A stretch of 64,000 nt of DNA from Actibacterium pelagium (GCF_002285415.1 NZ_NSBU01000007.1:374501-438500), one strand, 5' to 3'. Shown: positions 17,262 to 26,259, counted from the stretch's first letter. The notes: generated by a model from the sequence alone, not told the origin. Numbers and translations are program-made.

Positions 17262-18568
17262 ATGACCTCTACCCATGTCCTCATGCCGGTGGCTGCATGG
17301 CCAAGCATATGACAGTGCAATAACCACTTTCCGGGGTTGTCGAAGACACAGTAGATGTCCCTGCTTTCACCCGGGTCGACCAGCGACGTATCGCGCAGTG
17401 GACCCACTGATCCGTCGGCTTCAATCTCGAAGAAGTGCTGCCCATGCAGGTGAATACCATGCGGGAAGGATGTGTCGTTCACCAATGTCATCAGAACAGA
17501 GGTGCCCCGATCAATCTTCAGCCACGGCTCGTCCTGCAAATCCGAAATCCCGTTGAAAGACCAAATGTCGTCCCCGGCATGCCGCCCACCCATCGCTCCG
17601 CCCTGCATCCGAAGAACCTCGCGCCGGTTGGCTTCTCCGCTGGGGGGCATGATCCCGCTGGGCGGCAGGGGGGAAATCGCCGAGCTGCGTTTTGAGGGGT
17701 TCATGCCTTCCGCCAAGATCGTGCCAAGGCCGTAGTCGCCTTCCCGGGTCTGGAAGCTGAACTGAATATCTTCCACGACATCGGCAATGATATCGGCCCG
17801 CTGTGCCGGCGCCATCATGATTTTCCCGAAGTCTTCGACTTGCGTCAGGGGCATTCCGTCCAGCGCAACAAGCTTGCCATCAATGCCCGTGATATCGATC
17901 GGAAAAATCCGTGCGTTCGAGGTGTTGATCAGCCTCAACCGAACACGATCCCCCTGTCGAACGGTGGACTGAGACGGCATCGCCTTCGCGTAATTCCCAA
18001 GCCGCCCCCCATGGGCGAATTGGAACATGGCGCCAAAGTCGTCAATGAAGGCGGCGTCCTCTCCCAGACGCCAGTCGTCGATCATCACGATGATATCGGC
18101 ATCCACATCCGGGGGCGTGGCCTCTTCGACGATAAGGGGGCCATAAAGCCCTTTTGCGACCTGTTCCCAAGACCGGCTGTGCGAATGGTACCAGAAGGTC
18201 CCCGCGTCCGGGGCGACAAAGCGATACTCGAAATCTTCGCCATCGGCGACAGGCTCTTGTGTCAGACCGGGGACGCCGTCCATCGCATTGTATATGCGGA
18301 TACCATGCCAGTGGACCGACGAGTCAGCGCCTGATCTGTTCTGGAAGGTTACGGCAAGCTCTTCGCCCTGACGCACCTTAAGCAGCGGACCCGGCGTGCC
18401 ACCGTTAAACCCAAGCGCTGGCGTCGGACCAAAGTCACGGTACTCCCCCGCAAGTATTTGCTGAATGACAGGCTCTGCCCTAAGGCTTTGTGTCTTCGCC
18501 ATGCCAAAGGTCGGCGCAATCGTCGCTGCCGCCGTGGAGGCCAGAAATGTTCTTCTCGATATCGTCAT
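17258..18568 (-). CDS. Multicopper oxidase, TAT-exported
   Basis: 436 residues with three cupredoxin domains. It has a twin-arginine signal (MTISRRTFLASTAAATIAPTFGMA). All four copper motifs are present: HWHG (about residue 84), HSHS (about 128), HGIHLHGQHF and HCHMLGHAATGM near the C-terminus, the last supplying the type 1 ligands with an axial Met. A Met/Gly-rich stretch (residues about 310-335, GIMPPSG..RMQGGAMGGRHAG) may bind extra copper, as in CueO. Coupled to a cytochrome c gene, which is less usual for a plain cuprous oxidase. The substrate is uncertain: Cu(I), other metals or organic compounds. Confidence 0.92.
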   Translation of the reverse strand: MTISRRTFLASTAAATIAPTFGMAKTQSLRAEPVIQQILAGEYRDFGPTPALGFNGGTPGPLLKVRQGEELAVTFQNRSGADSSVHWHGIRIYNAMDGVPGLTQEPVADGEDFEYRFVAPDAGTFWYHSHSRSWEQVAKGLYGPLIVEEATPPDVDADIIVMIDDWRLGEDAAFIDDFGAMFQFAHGGRLGNYAKAMPSQSTVRQGDRVRLRLINTSNARIFPIDITGIDGKLVALDGMPLTQVEDFGKIMMAPAQRADIIADVVEDIQFSFQTREGDYGLGTILAEGMNPSKRSSAISPLPPSGIMPPSGEANRREVLRMQGGAMGGRHAGDDIWSFNGISDLQDEPWLKIDRGTSVLMTLVNDTSFPHGIHLHGQHFFEIEADGSVGPLRDTSLVDPGESRDIYCVFDNPGKWLLHCHMLGHAATGMRTWVEVI

Positions 18569-18661
18569 GGTGCTAACGATAGATCGGACAAACAGATTTG
18601 CAATTCTTCCTTCGCAGTCCGCTGTCCAGCGGCCATTTACGGCCGGTTATAGTGAAGACCT

Positions 18662-18696
18662 AAAAAAGAATGGCCCGCACATGTCTGCACGGGCCA
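18662..18696 (-). terminator. Terminator of the glycosyltransferase/sulfotransferase cluster
   Basis: TGGCCCG and CGGGCCA arms (18671-18677, 18690-18696), followed in the minus direction by TTCTTTTTT. It is 22 bases past the stop at 18719. Confidence 0.75.
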
Positions 18697-18718
18697 ATCC
18701 ATGAATAGGAGGCGCAGA

Positions 18719-19621
18719 TCAGACCGCAGAGCGCGGCTCTCTGCCTTCCATCTCGTCCAACTGATCGCGGAAATAGGTCTGGTCATAACGGCGCGAGGCC
18801 CAAGCGGCCAATCTGGCGGCCAGCTTGTCACGCCCCTGACCGCGCAGTTTGCGCAGAAGGGTGACGGCGTAGGGTTTTGACCGACGACGGGACCGCATGA
18901 TCTGATGATAGGTCGGTTTCGACATTTCACCTTCGCAGGCCGCATCCACGATCTCGGTCAAAGCACCGATCATTTCTAGGTCAGCCTCGGCAGAGTGGCC
19001 GTGCAGGCTGCATTTCAAAAGCGCGACATTCGGGCCGCTGAACAGCGCTGCGTGGATCGCGTCTTCCTGATGGCTGGGGTCATAGATGACAAACACCTTA
19101 TCTGCGCCTTGCACCATCTTTGGCGCATAGCCATAGCGGCTGGTGAAATCCAGACGGCGCTTGTTGCGGAACCGCATGTCCCAAGATGCAAAGGTCGGGT
19201 CCAGCGTCGCCTGCGGAGCAATGGCAACTACGGTCGAACCTGGGGCGACGACCGAGAATGCCGCGGCCGCGTAACCACACATGCCGACGCCAAAGAAGAC
19301 GATCTGGTCGAACTGGTCAAAGAAACCTTGGTCGGTTAATTCGTCGAAATAGTTAAACAATGTGTCTTCGCGGAACCAATCTTGGCGGTCGGTCAGAATC
19401 GTCAGGAAAGACGTTCCGGACTCTTCAGCCAAGGGGGCAGCGAAGGGTTTTGCATCTGCGTCCTTGAGCTCGAAGCTGACCAGCAAGGTCGAGCCTTCTT
19501 CTTTGAAGGCAGAGGCGTAACCCTCTGAAATCAAAGTGGTATCGTAATCTTTTTCGCGGTGCCCCCAATAAGAGAATAGGGGGTTTGAAATCACATTTGG
19601 TTGCGGATCTGGCGACATCAT
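18719..19621 (-). CDS. Conserved protein, alpha/beta-hydrolase-like, unknown function
   Basis: 300 residues without a recognised catalytic domain. The segment FDQIVFFGVGMCGYAAAAFSVVAPGSTVVAIAPQ resembles a nucleophile elbow, with Cys in place of Ser (GVGMCGYAA), and KCSLHGHSAEAD could hold a histidine. This suggests an alpha/beta-hydrolase fold. Similar proteins in roseobacters may be labelled phosphoadenosine phosphosulfate reductase, but I see none of the PAPS reductase motifs. It is the last gene on this strand of the glycosyltransferase/sulfotransferase run, 100 bases after the preceding gene, with a terminator beyond. Confidence 0.6.
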   Translation of the reverse strand: MMSPDPQPNVISNPLFSYWGHREKDYDTTLISEGYASAFKEEGSTLLVSFELKDADAKPFAAPLAEESGTSFLTILTDRQDWFREDTLFNYFDELTDQGFFDQFDQIVFFGVGMCGYAAAAFSVVAPGSTVVAIAPQATLDPTFASWDMRFRNKRRLDFTSRYGYAPKMVQGADKVFVIYDPSHQEDAIHAALFSGPNVALLKCSLHGHSAEADLEMIGALTEIVDAACEGEMSKPTYHQIMRSRRRSKPYAVTLLRKLRGQGRDKLAARLAAWASRRYDQTYFRDQLDEMEGREPRSAV

Positions 19622-19721
19622 CTGGTTAATCCCGTTTACAAATTACTCTAAGGTTCAAGAAGCGTTTGACCCGAGAGTAATTCACGTTCCCTGCAAAATT
19701 AGGGCGAATTCGTGGAATTGG

Positions 19722-20777
19722 CTACGTTTTTGAACCGGAAGAGGTTTTTTGTGCTTTGAGCCCGACCTCATGCATGAACTGCGCGTCGGCCTTGGACAGG
19801 GGCTGGCTGGAGGGGGTAAGAAGCAGGCGACCGTAAAGTGCGCGTAGCTCTTCATCCATCAAAAGGGCCGCAAACCGCGCGCGCCGCCACTCCACCGATG
19901 CGCCATGAAGGTCCGACAGAACGGGATCGGTTTTCAGGGCGTTCAGATGGGCTTGCATTTGGGGGCGCAGGCTGGCGATCGAGCTATCTTTGACCGTGTT
20001 GAAATTCCGCTCTACCCAGTAATCCATACCCAGCACATCGCGTCCGTGTACGGCCCGGCCCCGGTCGCATTTCACAAGATAGCTTTCTTTGGCGCCAAGA
20101 GGGTAGTGGTTCAACTGGACCAGATTGTGGTTTTCCAGATGGTAGTTCGAGAAAATCCTGCTGGTCTTGATCTGTGCCGGCAATTCACGGCCAGAGCCAT
20201 CGAACCAACGCATCTCATTCAGTCGGGTCTTGTCCGGTTGCCGGGGGCGATGAACGCCAAGTTTTCCATAGGTCCCGTCGTTGCGATAAAGCGTTTTGAA
20301 CATCGCCGCCCGCCACGGCCATTTCATTTGCTCTGGCGCCGCCATAGTGAATTGTTCGGTGATCGGTTCATCCACGAACCGGTCGATCCCGGCATTGCCA
20401 AACAGCTTCCATGTGATCGGAATGGCGCCTGCCTCGGGCAGGGCGGCCAGCAGGGCGGGCAGCGTGTGATCGCCCGCATGGATATTCACGAACTCGTCGA
20501 CATCCAACGTCAAGATCCAGTCGGCCTGGCGGACCAATGGATGCTTGTTTGCCTTCTTCAGGCCTGCCCACTGGATGCCGCCGTCATAAGGTGGATCGTT
20601 GGGCATATGGGCGATCTCGCCCATGTCTTGCAGCCGGTCCAGAATGGCATCCGTGCCGTCCTGACAGTCGTTCGACAGGATCAGGAAATCGGTGAAGCCA
20701 ACAGCTTTGTGGTGAGCCAGCCATTCCAGCAGAAAGGCGCCCTCGTTGCGAACCGTCAGAACCGCCAGCGCCCGCAT
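19722..20777 (-). CDS. Glycosyltransferase family 2-like (Glyco_tranf_2_4)
   Basis: 351 residues. It opens with LAVLTVRNEGAFLLEWLAHHKAVGFTDFLILSNDCQDGTDAIL, the start typical of the Glyco_tranf_2_4 (GT2/GT92-like) group, and carries the metal/nucleotide-sugar motif LTLDVDEFVN near residue 90. The later YGKLGVHRPRQPDK and LNHYPLGAKESYLVKCDRG blocks recur in the two related proteins of this cluster. Its start codon directly abuts the stop of the fusion gene (TAG-ATG), showing coupled translation. It probably builds a surface glycan in the cytoplasm; donor and acceptor are unknown. Confidence 0.85.
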   Translation of the reverse strand: MRALAVLTVRNEGAFLLEWLAHHKAVGFTDFLILSNDCQDGTDAILDRLQDMGEIAHMPNDPPYDGGIQWAGLKKANKHPLVRQADWILTLDVDEFVNIHAGDHTLPALLAALPEAGAIPITWKLFGNAGIDRFVDEPITEQFTMAAPEQMKWPWRAAMFKTLYRNDGTYGKLGVHRPRQPDKTRLNEMRWFDGSGRELPAQIKTSRIFSNYHLENHNLVQLNHYPLGAKESYLVKCDRGRAVHGRDVLGMDYWVERNFNTVKDSSIASLRPQMQAHLNALKTDPVLSDLHGASVEWRRARFAALLMDEELRALYGRLLLTPSSQPLSKADAQFMHEVGLKAQKTSSGSKT

Positions 20778-23114
20778 CTAACTCTCCATGTCCAAGGCTA
20801 GGGCGTAGGACACGCGCTCCATCGCGGTCAGCTTCAGGGTCAGGGCGCGTTGGTACAGCTTTTCGAACTCGGGCACCTTGTGCAACTCGTCCGCCTTGGC
20901 GCGATGCCAAGCGCAAGCCTTGTCATGCCATTTAGCCAGTTCGGGGTCCTGTTTCAGGCGGTCCAATTCTGCCTTCACCCGCGTGCTGTTGCGGCGGATC
21001 GAATGGTCTTCGTGGTCGTTCCAATCCATCCGGATCCAATAGTTCAGCCCGATTGATCGATCCACATGCAGCGCACGCCCGCGCTGACGCTTGATCAGGA
21101 AACTTTCAGCAGAGCGCAGCGCATAGTGGTTCAGTTGCAGCAGGTCATAGCCGATATTGCCTTTCGACGACCGCCAGCCGCCGGTTTTAAGGTCCTGTCC
21201 TAAAAGCTGGGCAGAGCCATTGGCCCAAGCCACCTGTGCAAGGCGGCTTTGATCGGGTTTGTTCGGGCGGTGACAGCTAAGCTTGCCATAAAGCCCAAGG
21301 TTCCGCGTCATGGTCTTGAAACCCCACGCCGTGTGCGGCTTTGGGCAAAAACTGGGGGCGCAGCGGGTGAACTGGTCGATCACCAGATCATCTGACAGGT
21401 CCGTCACGCCGTTGTGGCCGAACATGCGCCATGTCATGGCGACATTCGTCGCCTCTGGGACAAGTTCCAGAAAATCATCCAGTGTGCCATTGCCACAACG
21501 CACGTTGATGAACTCGTCCACGTCGATATGGATCAGCCATTCGGCTTTCCGGATCACTGGTTCCTTCTTGGATTGATTCAACGCGTATTGCTGCGGAGAC
21601 TGCCCCTTCCAGTCATCGTTCAGCCGGTGCTGAAGCACTCCCATCTCTTGCAGGCGATCCAGAATTTCATCTGTCCCATCCTCGCACCCGTTGGTGTAGA
21701 TCAGGAAATTGTCGACGCCGATGGCCCGGTGATAGGCGACCCATTCAAGGATGTAGGGGCCTTCATTCTTCATGCAGCCAACGATCACCTTGCCGGTTGA
21801 TCCCTTCGGCAGCTTCCGCGCCGGGGCGGGCGGGTAGTCGGCGCCAAGCCGGGTCAGATCGCCCTTGGCCAACCGGTTGCTTGGGGCAAAGGGGCCACCA
21901 CGCAGCCGCTCAAAGTTCGCTTTAGCCAAGGGGGGAAGCAGCTGTTCGGCTTCTGGCGACAGAACTTCTTTGGCGGTCTCCCTCTGCGAAATCACCGCCT
22001 TCAGGTGTTCGCGCCTTGTGTCCTGCGTCGCCTTTTCGATCCGTGGCAAATAGGCGGCAAGATATTGCGACGCGCGGAAACCAAAGTCCGGGTCTGCCTC
22101 TTGCCAATTGGAAATCGGATCATCCGGTACCAAGGCGGGCGCGATGTCGGGAAACCGTTCGATCAGCTCTGCGTTCATCGCTTTGAAGCGGGCAGAGACC
22201 TCTGCCAACTGTCCCGCAACAGGCGCAGGGCCAGGGATCGAAGCCTCGGCATGCAGGATGCGCCACAGGCGACGGGGTATGATTTTGCCGGTCGTAATCA
22301 GCTTGGCGAAGCCTTCGTTCAGCAACCGCGCGCGGGTCAGCGACGCGGCAGAGGGCAGCGTGGGCGCGCCAACAGGATCGGCCTTGCCAATAGAGCGCGG
22401 CAGGTCGAAAGCGGTGCAGACCTCGTCCATCACTTGTTTTGGGCTAGGGTCTTCCGGCAGGGCGGGGCGCAGCGTGACGCGGCCTTCGCCAAAGACGTCC
22501 TCCCAACGCTCTACTAGTCGGCCATAGTCCAGCCAGAAGGCGGGGGCGACCACCTCGGGCGATTTATGCGCAGGTTGCGGGGTCTTGGGCCATTGGTTCA
22601 GGCAAGCGGTTTCCCAGTCGGCCTCTGCCATCAACTCCAGATCGCGGGTCAGCGGGGTGGTCCGCCCGGCCATGACCTGTCCGATATAGTTGCGCAGCAT
22701 GGCGCGCGCCTGTTCCTGCACATGGCAGACGATAGAGACTTCGTCGGCCACCTCGTCCAGAAACTCGCGTAGGCGCACCAGTTCAGACCGGTGATAAAGG
22801 CTGATGGCCAGTTGCTCGGCCGACAGGATCAGCCTTTTGCAATCACTTCGCGCAATCTCGGCCTTCAGTTCGGCCAGCACATCCGCGTGTAGCCGCGCTT
22901 GAGCCTGACGCCCGGCAAAACCCCGGGCCACCCGCAGCGGATCAATGTGATCGGGGTCGGTGACCGCCATGAACAGGCGCGTGTGGTTCTTTCGACCAAG
23001 AGACGCCGAATAAAGCACGCCCTTGCTTGCCAGCTGGTTCCGCTTGGCATCTAGAACCGACTGCATCGCCGGGGTGCCCGCCGAAGGCAGGCCGATATGA
23101 AGGGTCAGCTTCAA
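20778..23114 (-). CDS. Sulfotransferase-like/glycosyltransferase fusion protein
   Basis: 778 residues, two parts. Residues 1-260 look like the start of a bacterial sulfotransferase (LTLHIGLPSAGTPAMQSVLDAKRNQLASKGVLYS), but the 5'-phosphosulfate loop reads LPSAGTP where active enzymes have a Lys (PKxGTT), so PAPS binding is doubtful. Residues about 441-778 are a Glyco_tranf_2_4 glycosyltransferase (GKVIVGCMKNEGPYILEWVAYHRAIG, IHIDVDEFIN, YGKLSCHRPNKPDQ, LNHYALRSAESFLIKRQRG). A linker of about 180 residues, charged and helical, joins them. It overlaps the upstream sulfotransferase by four bases and abuts the next glycosyltransferase. Confidence 0.8.
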   Translation of the reverse strand: MKLTLHIGLPSAGTPAMQSVLDAKRNQLASKGVLYSASLGRKNHTRLFMAVTDPDHIDPLRVARGFAGRQAQARLHADVLAELKAEIARSDCKRLILSAEQLAISLYHRSELVRLREFLDEVADEVSIVCHVQEQARAMLRNYIGQVMAGRTTPLTRDLELMAEADWETACLNQWPKTPQPAHKSPEVVAPAFWLDYGRLVERWEDVFGEGRVTLRPALPEDPSPKQVMDEVCTAFDLPRSIGKADPVGAPTLPSAASLTRARLLNEGFAKLITTGKIIPRRLWRILHAEASIPGPAPVAGQLAEVSARFKAMNAELIERFPDIAPALVPDDPISNWQEADPDFGFRASQYLAAYLPRIEKATQDTRREHLKAVISQRETAKEVLSPEAEQLLPPLAKANFERLRGGPFAPSNRLAKGDLTRLGADYPPAPARKLPKGSTGKVIVGCMKNEGPYILEWVAYHRAIGVDNFLIYTNGCEDGTDEILDRLQEMGVLQHRLNDDWKGQSPQQYALNQSKKEPVIRKAEWLIHIDVDEFINVRCGNGTLDDFLELVPEATNVAMTWRMFGHNGVTDLSDDLVIDQFTRCAPSFCPKPHTAWGFKTMTRNLGLYGKLSCHRPNKPDQSRLAQVAWANGSAQLLGQDLKTGGWRSSKGNIGYDLLQLNHYALRSAESFLIKRQRGRALHVDRSIGLNYWIRMDWNDHEDHSIRRNSTRVKAELDRLKQDPELAKWHDKACAWHRAKADELHKVPEFEKLYQRALTLKLTAMERVSYALALDMES

Positions 23115-23767
23115 AACGCGTCCTCTCCTTCAATATCGGTGTCGGAGGTGCGGTATTCGTTGAAGTTTTCAACGCCCCACCACGGCAGGTCACGGCCCAG
23201 GAAGGCGCCGATTTTCGTGGGCGCCTCGGGGTCTTCGATGTCGTACTCCAGAAAGTTATCACGTCCTGCAAAGACACGGCGGCAGAATTCGTAATGCCCT
23301 TCGATCCAGCGCAGCCGGTGCGGATGGCGGTGGCCAAAACCTACGGGCAGGCCGGGGATCGGGTTGTCGGGCAGGCGGTCTGATCCAAGGTCGGACCAAC
23401 GCTCCATCGAGTCGCTCAGGGCTACGGAATCCCGGTAGGACAGCAGGAATTTCACACCCGGATGGAATTCTTCGATCGCGGTGATCAGGCCAAGGTCGGT
23501 CTGCGGCCACAGGCACAACCCGTCGCGAACCACGCTGATTTCCGTGAACGCATCAAAATCACCAAGCCGCGCCAGTGGATTGCCGGTGTTGAAATAAGCC
23601 TTGTACATCAGCTTGCCAACGAAATGAGACTGCAGGCGGGCCTTGCTGCCTTCGCCCTTGCGGATACGCCAGTCGGCGACGAGAAGCCCCGCCTGACGAA
23701 GGGCCTCGGCCAGCGTCGTGGTGCCGGATTTCGGAAGCCCCAGATTGATGACCTTCAGCTCATCCAT
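23111..23767 (-). CDS. Sulfotransferase family protein
   Basis: 218 residues. The N-terminal INLGLPKSGTTTLAEALRQAG is an intact 5'-phosphosulfate-binding loop of PAPS-dependent sulfotransferases. VKFLLSYRDSVALSDSMERW supplies the expected 3'-phosphate-binding Arg/Ser region. It probably transfers sulfate to a sugar or lipid made by the neighbouring glycosyltransferases. I start at the ATG at 23765-23767; a GTG six bases earlier is also in frame. It overlaps the upstream glycosyltransferase by eight bases and the fusion gene by four, so the genes form one operon. Confidence 0.82.
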   Translation of the reverse strand: MDELKVINLGLPKSGTTTLAEALRQAGLLVADWRIRKGEGSKARLQSHFVGKLMYKAYFNTGNPLARLGDFDAFTEISVVRDGLCLWPQTDLGLITAIEEFHPGVKFLLSYRDSVALSDSMERWSDLGSDRLPDNPIPGLPVGFGHRHPHRLRWIEGHYEFCRRVFAGRDNFLEYDIEDPEAPTKIGAFLGRDLPWWGVENFNEYRTSDTDIEGEDAF

Positions 23768-24794
23768 CGACACCGTCCAGCATCTCGATCAGCGCCAATT
23801 CTTGCGGAGACTCCTGCGGCAACGTCTGCAGGTGATCGTACAGCGCGCGATAGTCGTCCTGCTGCATCAACCGGTCCCGCGTCGCACGGTGGGCTTCGAC
23901 GGCCTGATCATGCAGGCGTGCGATCTCTGGATCGGACTTCAGCTTGGTCAGTTCTTCTTTCAGTCGGGGCAGGTAGCTTTGGATCGAGGTATCCTCATAC
24001 GCCCCGTCATTCCGCTCGCGCCAATAAGTGTCGTCGAAATTGCGGTTCTCGCGGTTCACATCACCCCGGTCGTTCTTGACCAGATAGCTGTCCAGCGACC
24101 GCAGCGCATAGTGGTTTAGCGTCGCAAAGGCGCGTACACCCTTGGCGGGGAACTTTCGGATGCGGCGCTTGTTGGCGGCATGCAGGAACTTGTTTGGCAC
24201 TTCTCGCCCCGCGCAATCGGTCCACGCGGGCAGCTTGTCGGCGGGCAACCCGTCTTTGAAGAACGGCCGGTGCGCGCCGTAATACTGCACGGGGAAGTCC
24301 TTGCGGATCAGCGTCTTGACCTCTTGCGCGGCCTGATCTGTCCACATGTCGGGGTTATGCGACCGCGTGAACTGTTCGATCACCGGCCTGTCTTCGTAGT
24401 CCTTGATCCCGTCATTGGCGAAGAACTGGAATGTCGCCGAAATGGCCTTAGGGTTCCCACAAGCCGCGATCAGCGCGGGGATTGTTCCGTCGCCGACGCG
24501 GATGTTCAGAAACTCGTCGACATCCGCGATCCAGACCCAGTCTGCGTCCTTCACAACCTTCTGACGGCGCGCGTCCTTCAGCGCCTCCATCTGGTAGTTC
24601 CGCCCCTCGGCCGGGTTGGGCAAATGCACCACGCCGCCACGCTTGGCCAATGCGTCCAGCATCGTGTCGGTGCCATCGGTGCAGTCGTTGGAATAAAACA
24701 GGTGATCGGTCACGCCAATCAGCCGGTTGAAGGCGATCCATTCCAGCAGGAAGGGGCCCTCGTTCTTGACACAGGTGACGGCTGTTATGCGCAT
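23760..24794 (-). CDS. Glycosyltransferase family 2-like (Glyco_tranf_2_4)
   Basis: 344 residues, first gene of the minus-strand glycan cluster. Motifs: ITAVTCVKNEGPFLLEWIAFNRLIGVTDHLFYSNDCTDGTD at the N-terminus, VWIADVDEFLNIRVGDGTIPAL with the DVDEF metal motif, and TLNHYALRSLDSYLVKNDRGD. It is a paralogue of the 19722-20777 gene and of the C-terminal half of the fusion. Its product is likely a cytoplasmic transferase for a capsule, LPS or exopolysaccharide. The start region lies 211 bases from the divergent moxR gene; a 9/10 FNR-like match (24819-24832) is present there but may be chance. Confidence 0.85.
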   Translation of the reverse strand: MRITAVTCVKNEGPFLLEWIAFNRLIGVTDHLFYSNDCTDGTDTMLDALAKRGGVVHLPNPAEGRNYQMEALKDARRQKVVKDADWVWIADVDEFLNIRVGDGTIPALIAACGNPKAISATFQFFANDGIKDYEDRPVIEQFTRSHNPDMWTDQAAQEVKTLIRKDFPVQYYGAHRPFFKDGLPADKLPAWTDCAGREVPNKFLHAANKRRIRKFPAKGVRAFATLNHYALRSLDSYLVKNDRGDVNRENRNFDDTYWRERNDGAYEDTSIQSYLPRLKEELTKLKSDPEIARLHDQAVEAHRATRDRLMQQDDYRALYDHLQTLPQESPQELALIEMLDGVDG

Positions 24795-25005
24795 TCATGC
24801 GCCTTTCGCCTTGCGGTCTTGATCAGGATCATTCCGTCAGTCGCCTGTTTGCTCTTTGATTGCCGGGATTAGTGCCAAATCCACCGTCGCAGGTCAATTC
24901 GAACCGGGGTGATCTCTGCCACAGTTGGCCATCTGCAACTTTCGTGCCGCTTGACCCCGACGGCAAGCGGTGCCTTCCATAGGGAAACGCCTGAGGGGAG
25001 ACGTC

Positions 25006-25920
25006 ATGAGCAATAGTCCGGGCTCGATAGAAGACATCCAGCAGATGCTGGCAGAGCAGAACTATGTCTGTGGCCGCCCATTGGCGACGGTCGCGTTTCT
25101 GTCGCTGCAACTGGGGCGTCCCCTGTTTCTGGAGGGAGAGCCCGGGACCGGCAAGACCGAGATCGCCAAAGCCATTGCCGCGGCATTGGGGCGTAATTTG
25201 ATCCGACTGCAATGCTATGAAGGTCTGGATTCCGCCAGCGCTGTCTACGAATGGAATTTTGCCGAACAGATGATCGCGATTCGAACGGCTGAAGCATCGG
25301 GTGGCGCGGACCGCGAATTGCTGAAGACAGAGCTTTTCACCGAGGACTATCTGATCGAACGCCCGCTGCTTCAGGCCATGCGCCCGCAACCCGGTGGCGC
25401 CCCGGTCCTGCTGATCGACGAGGTCGACCGCACCGACGAACCGTTCGAAGCGTTCTTGCTGGAGGCCCTCTCCGATTTTCAGGTTACGATTCCCGAACTG
25501 GGCACCGTCCGTGCACCAGAGCCGCCGATCGTCATCCTGACCTCGAACCGCACCCGAGAGGTTCATGACGCGCTCAAACGTCGCTGCCTGTATCACTGGG
25601 TTGACTATCCCGGCTTCGAGCGTGAGGTCGAGATCCTTCAAGCCCGCGCGCCCGAAGCAGCGCTGAAGCTCAGCCGCGAGGTCGTAGCTTTCGTCCACAA
25701 GCTGCGGGGAGAGGACTTGTTTAAGAAACCCGGCGTGGCCGAGACAATCGACTGGGCGAAATGCCTGCTGGCGCTGGATGTGATCACCCTGTCGCCTGAA
25801 GTCATCGCTGACACTCTGGGCGCGATCCTGAAGTATCAGGACGACATTCAGAAGCTTGAGAACTCTGAAATCAAACGCATGCTGGATGCCGCCAAGGCCG
25901 ACCTGCAGATGGTCATCTGA
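25006..25920 (+). CDS. MoxR-type AAA+ ATPase (CoxD-like)
   Basis: 304 residues. Walker A GEPGTGKTE has its lysine at position 50; Walker B is VLLIDEVDR and sensor 1 is VILTSNRTREV. This is the MoxR/CoxD class, chaperone ATPases that work with von Willebrand A proteins; CoxD helps form the Cu-S-Mo cofactor of CO dehydrogenase. The start at 25006 follows GGGGAG by five bases; a frame from 24970 has no ribosome site. It heads the coxD-coxE-xdhC-coxSLM run, although a minus-strand gene and 340 bases separate it from the next member. Confidence 0.92.
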   Translation: MSNSPGSIEDIQQMLAEQNYVCGRPLATVAFLSLQLGRPLFLEGEPGTGKTEIAKAIAAALGRNLIRLQCYEGLDSASAVYEWNFAEQMIAIRTAEASGGADRELLKTELFTEDYLIERPLLQAMRPQPGGAPVLLIDEVDRTDEPFEAFLLEALSDFQVTIPELGTVRAPEPPIVILTSNRTREVHDALKRRCLYHWVDYPGFEREVEILQARAPEAALKLSREVVAFVHKLRGEDLFKKPGVAETIDWAKCLLALDVITLSPEVIADTLGAILKYQDDIQKLENSEIKRMLDAAKADLQMVI

Positions 25921-25922
25921 TG

Positions 25923-26225
25923 TCAGCTAGGTTGCAGTGCCTCGGCCAGCTCCGCCACTGTCGAGACGGATACCATCTTGCTGCTCAGAAAGTTTTGCGT
26001 GGCTCCGGTCAGATGCGTGACGTAAAAGTTTCGGCCGGTCGGATCACATTGCACCAACAACGCGTTCTTAGCCTCGTTTCGGGCGACCACGGTCAACAAG
26101 CCTTGGGTCAACAAGGCCATCCGCTTCTGCTCGGCAAGCAGGCGTTCGGTCAGCGCTGCACTGACTTTGGGGCTGAGACGAACCCACCCCGTGGGCAAGG
26201 CACCCCTGGCGAGCGGTTGGTTCAT
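25923..26225 (-). CDS. Hypothetical 100-residue protein, antisense within cox cluster
   Basis: 100 residues, soluble, no recognised domain: it starts NQPLARGALPTGWVRLSPKVS and contains NALLVQCDPTGRNFYVTHLTGATQNFLSSK. The composition looks like a real protein, and the plus strand here gives no better frame. It sits tail to tail with moxR (stop codons two bases apart) and divergent from the CoxE-like gene, 34 bases from its start. No strong ribosome site was seen before the ATG. It is the only content of the 340-base gap between moxR and coxE. Confidence 0.5.
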   Translation of the reverse strand: MNQPLARGALPTGWVRLSPKVSAALTERLLAEQKRMALLTQGLLTVVARNEAKNALLVQCDPTGRNFYVTHLTGATQNFLSSKMVSVSTVAELAEALQPS

Positions 26226-26259
26226 GCGGCGACTATGACACCTTATGGGAGATTCGCAA

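Noticed and set aside
18719-19621. Phosphoadenosine phosphosulfate reductase label for this protein
   Set aside because: None of the PAPS reductase motifs (SGGKDS-like loop, C-terminal ECGLH) is present; an alpha/beta-hydrolase-like reading fits better.
24819-24832. TTGAT-CAGG-ATCAT, a 9/10 FNR-like match between the glycosyltransferase and moxR genes
   Set aside because: It lies only 25 bases from the glycosyltransferase ATG and is distant from moxR; about two such matches are expected by chance in this window.
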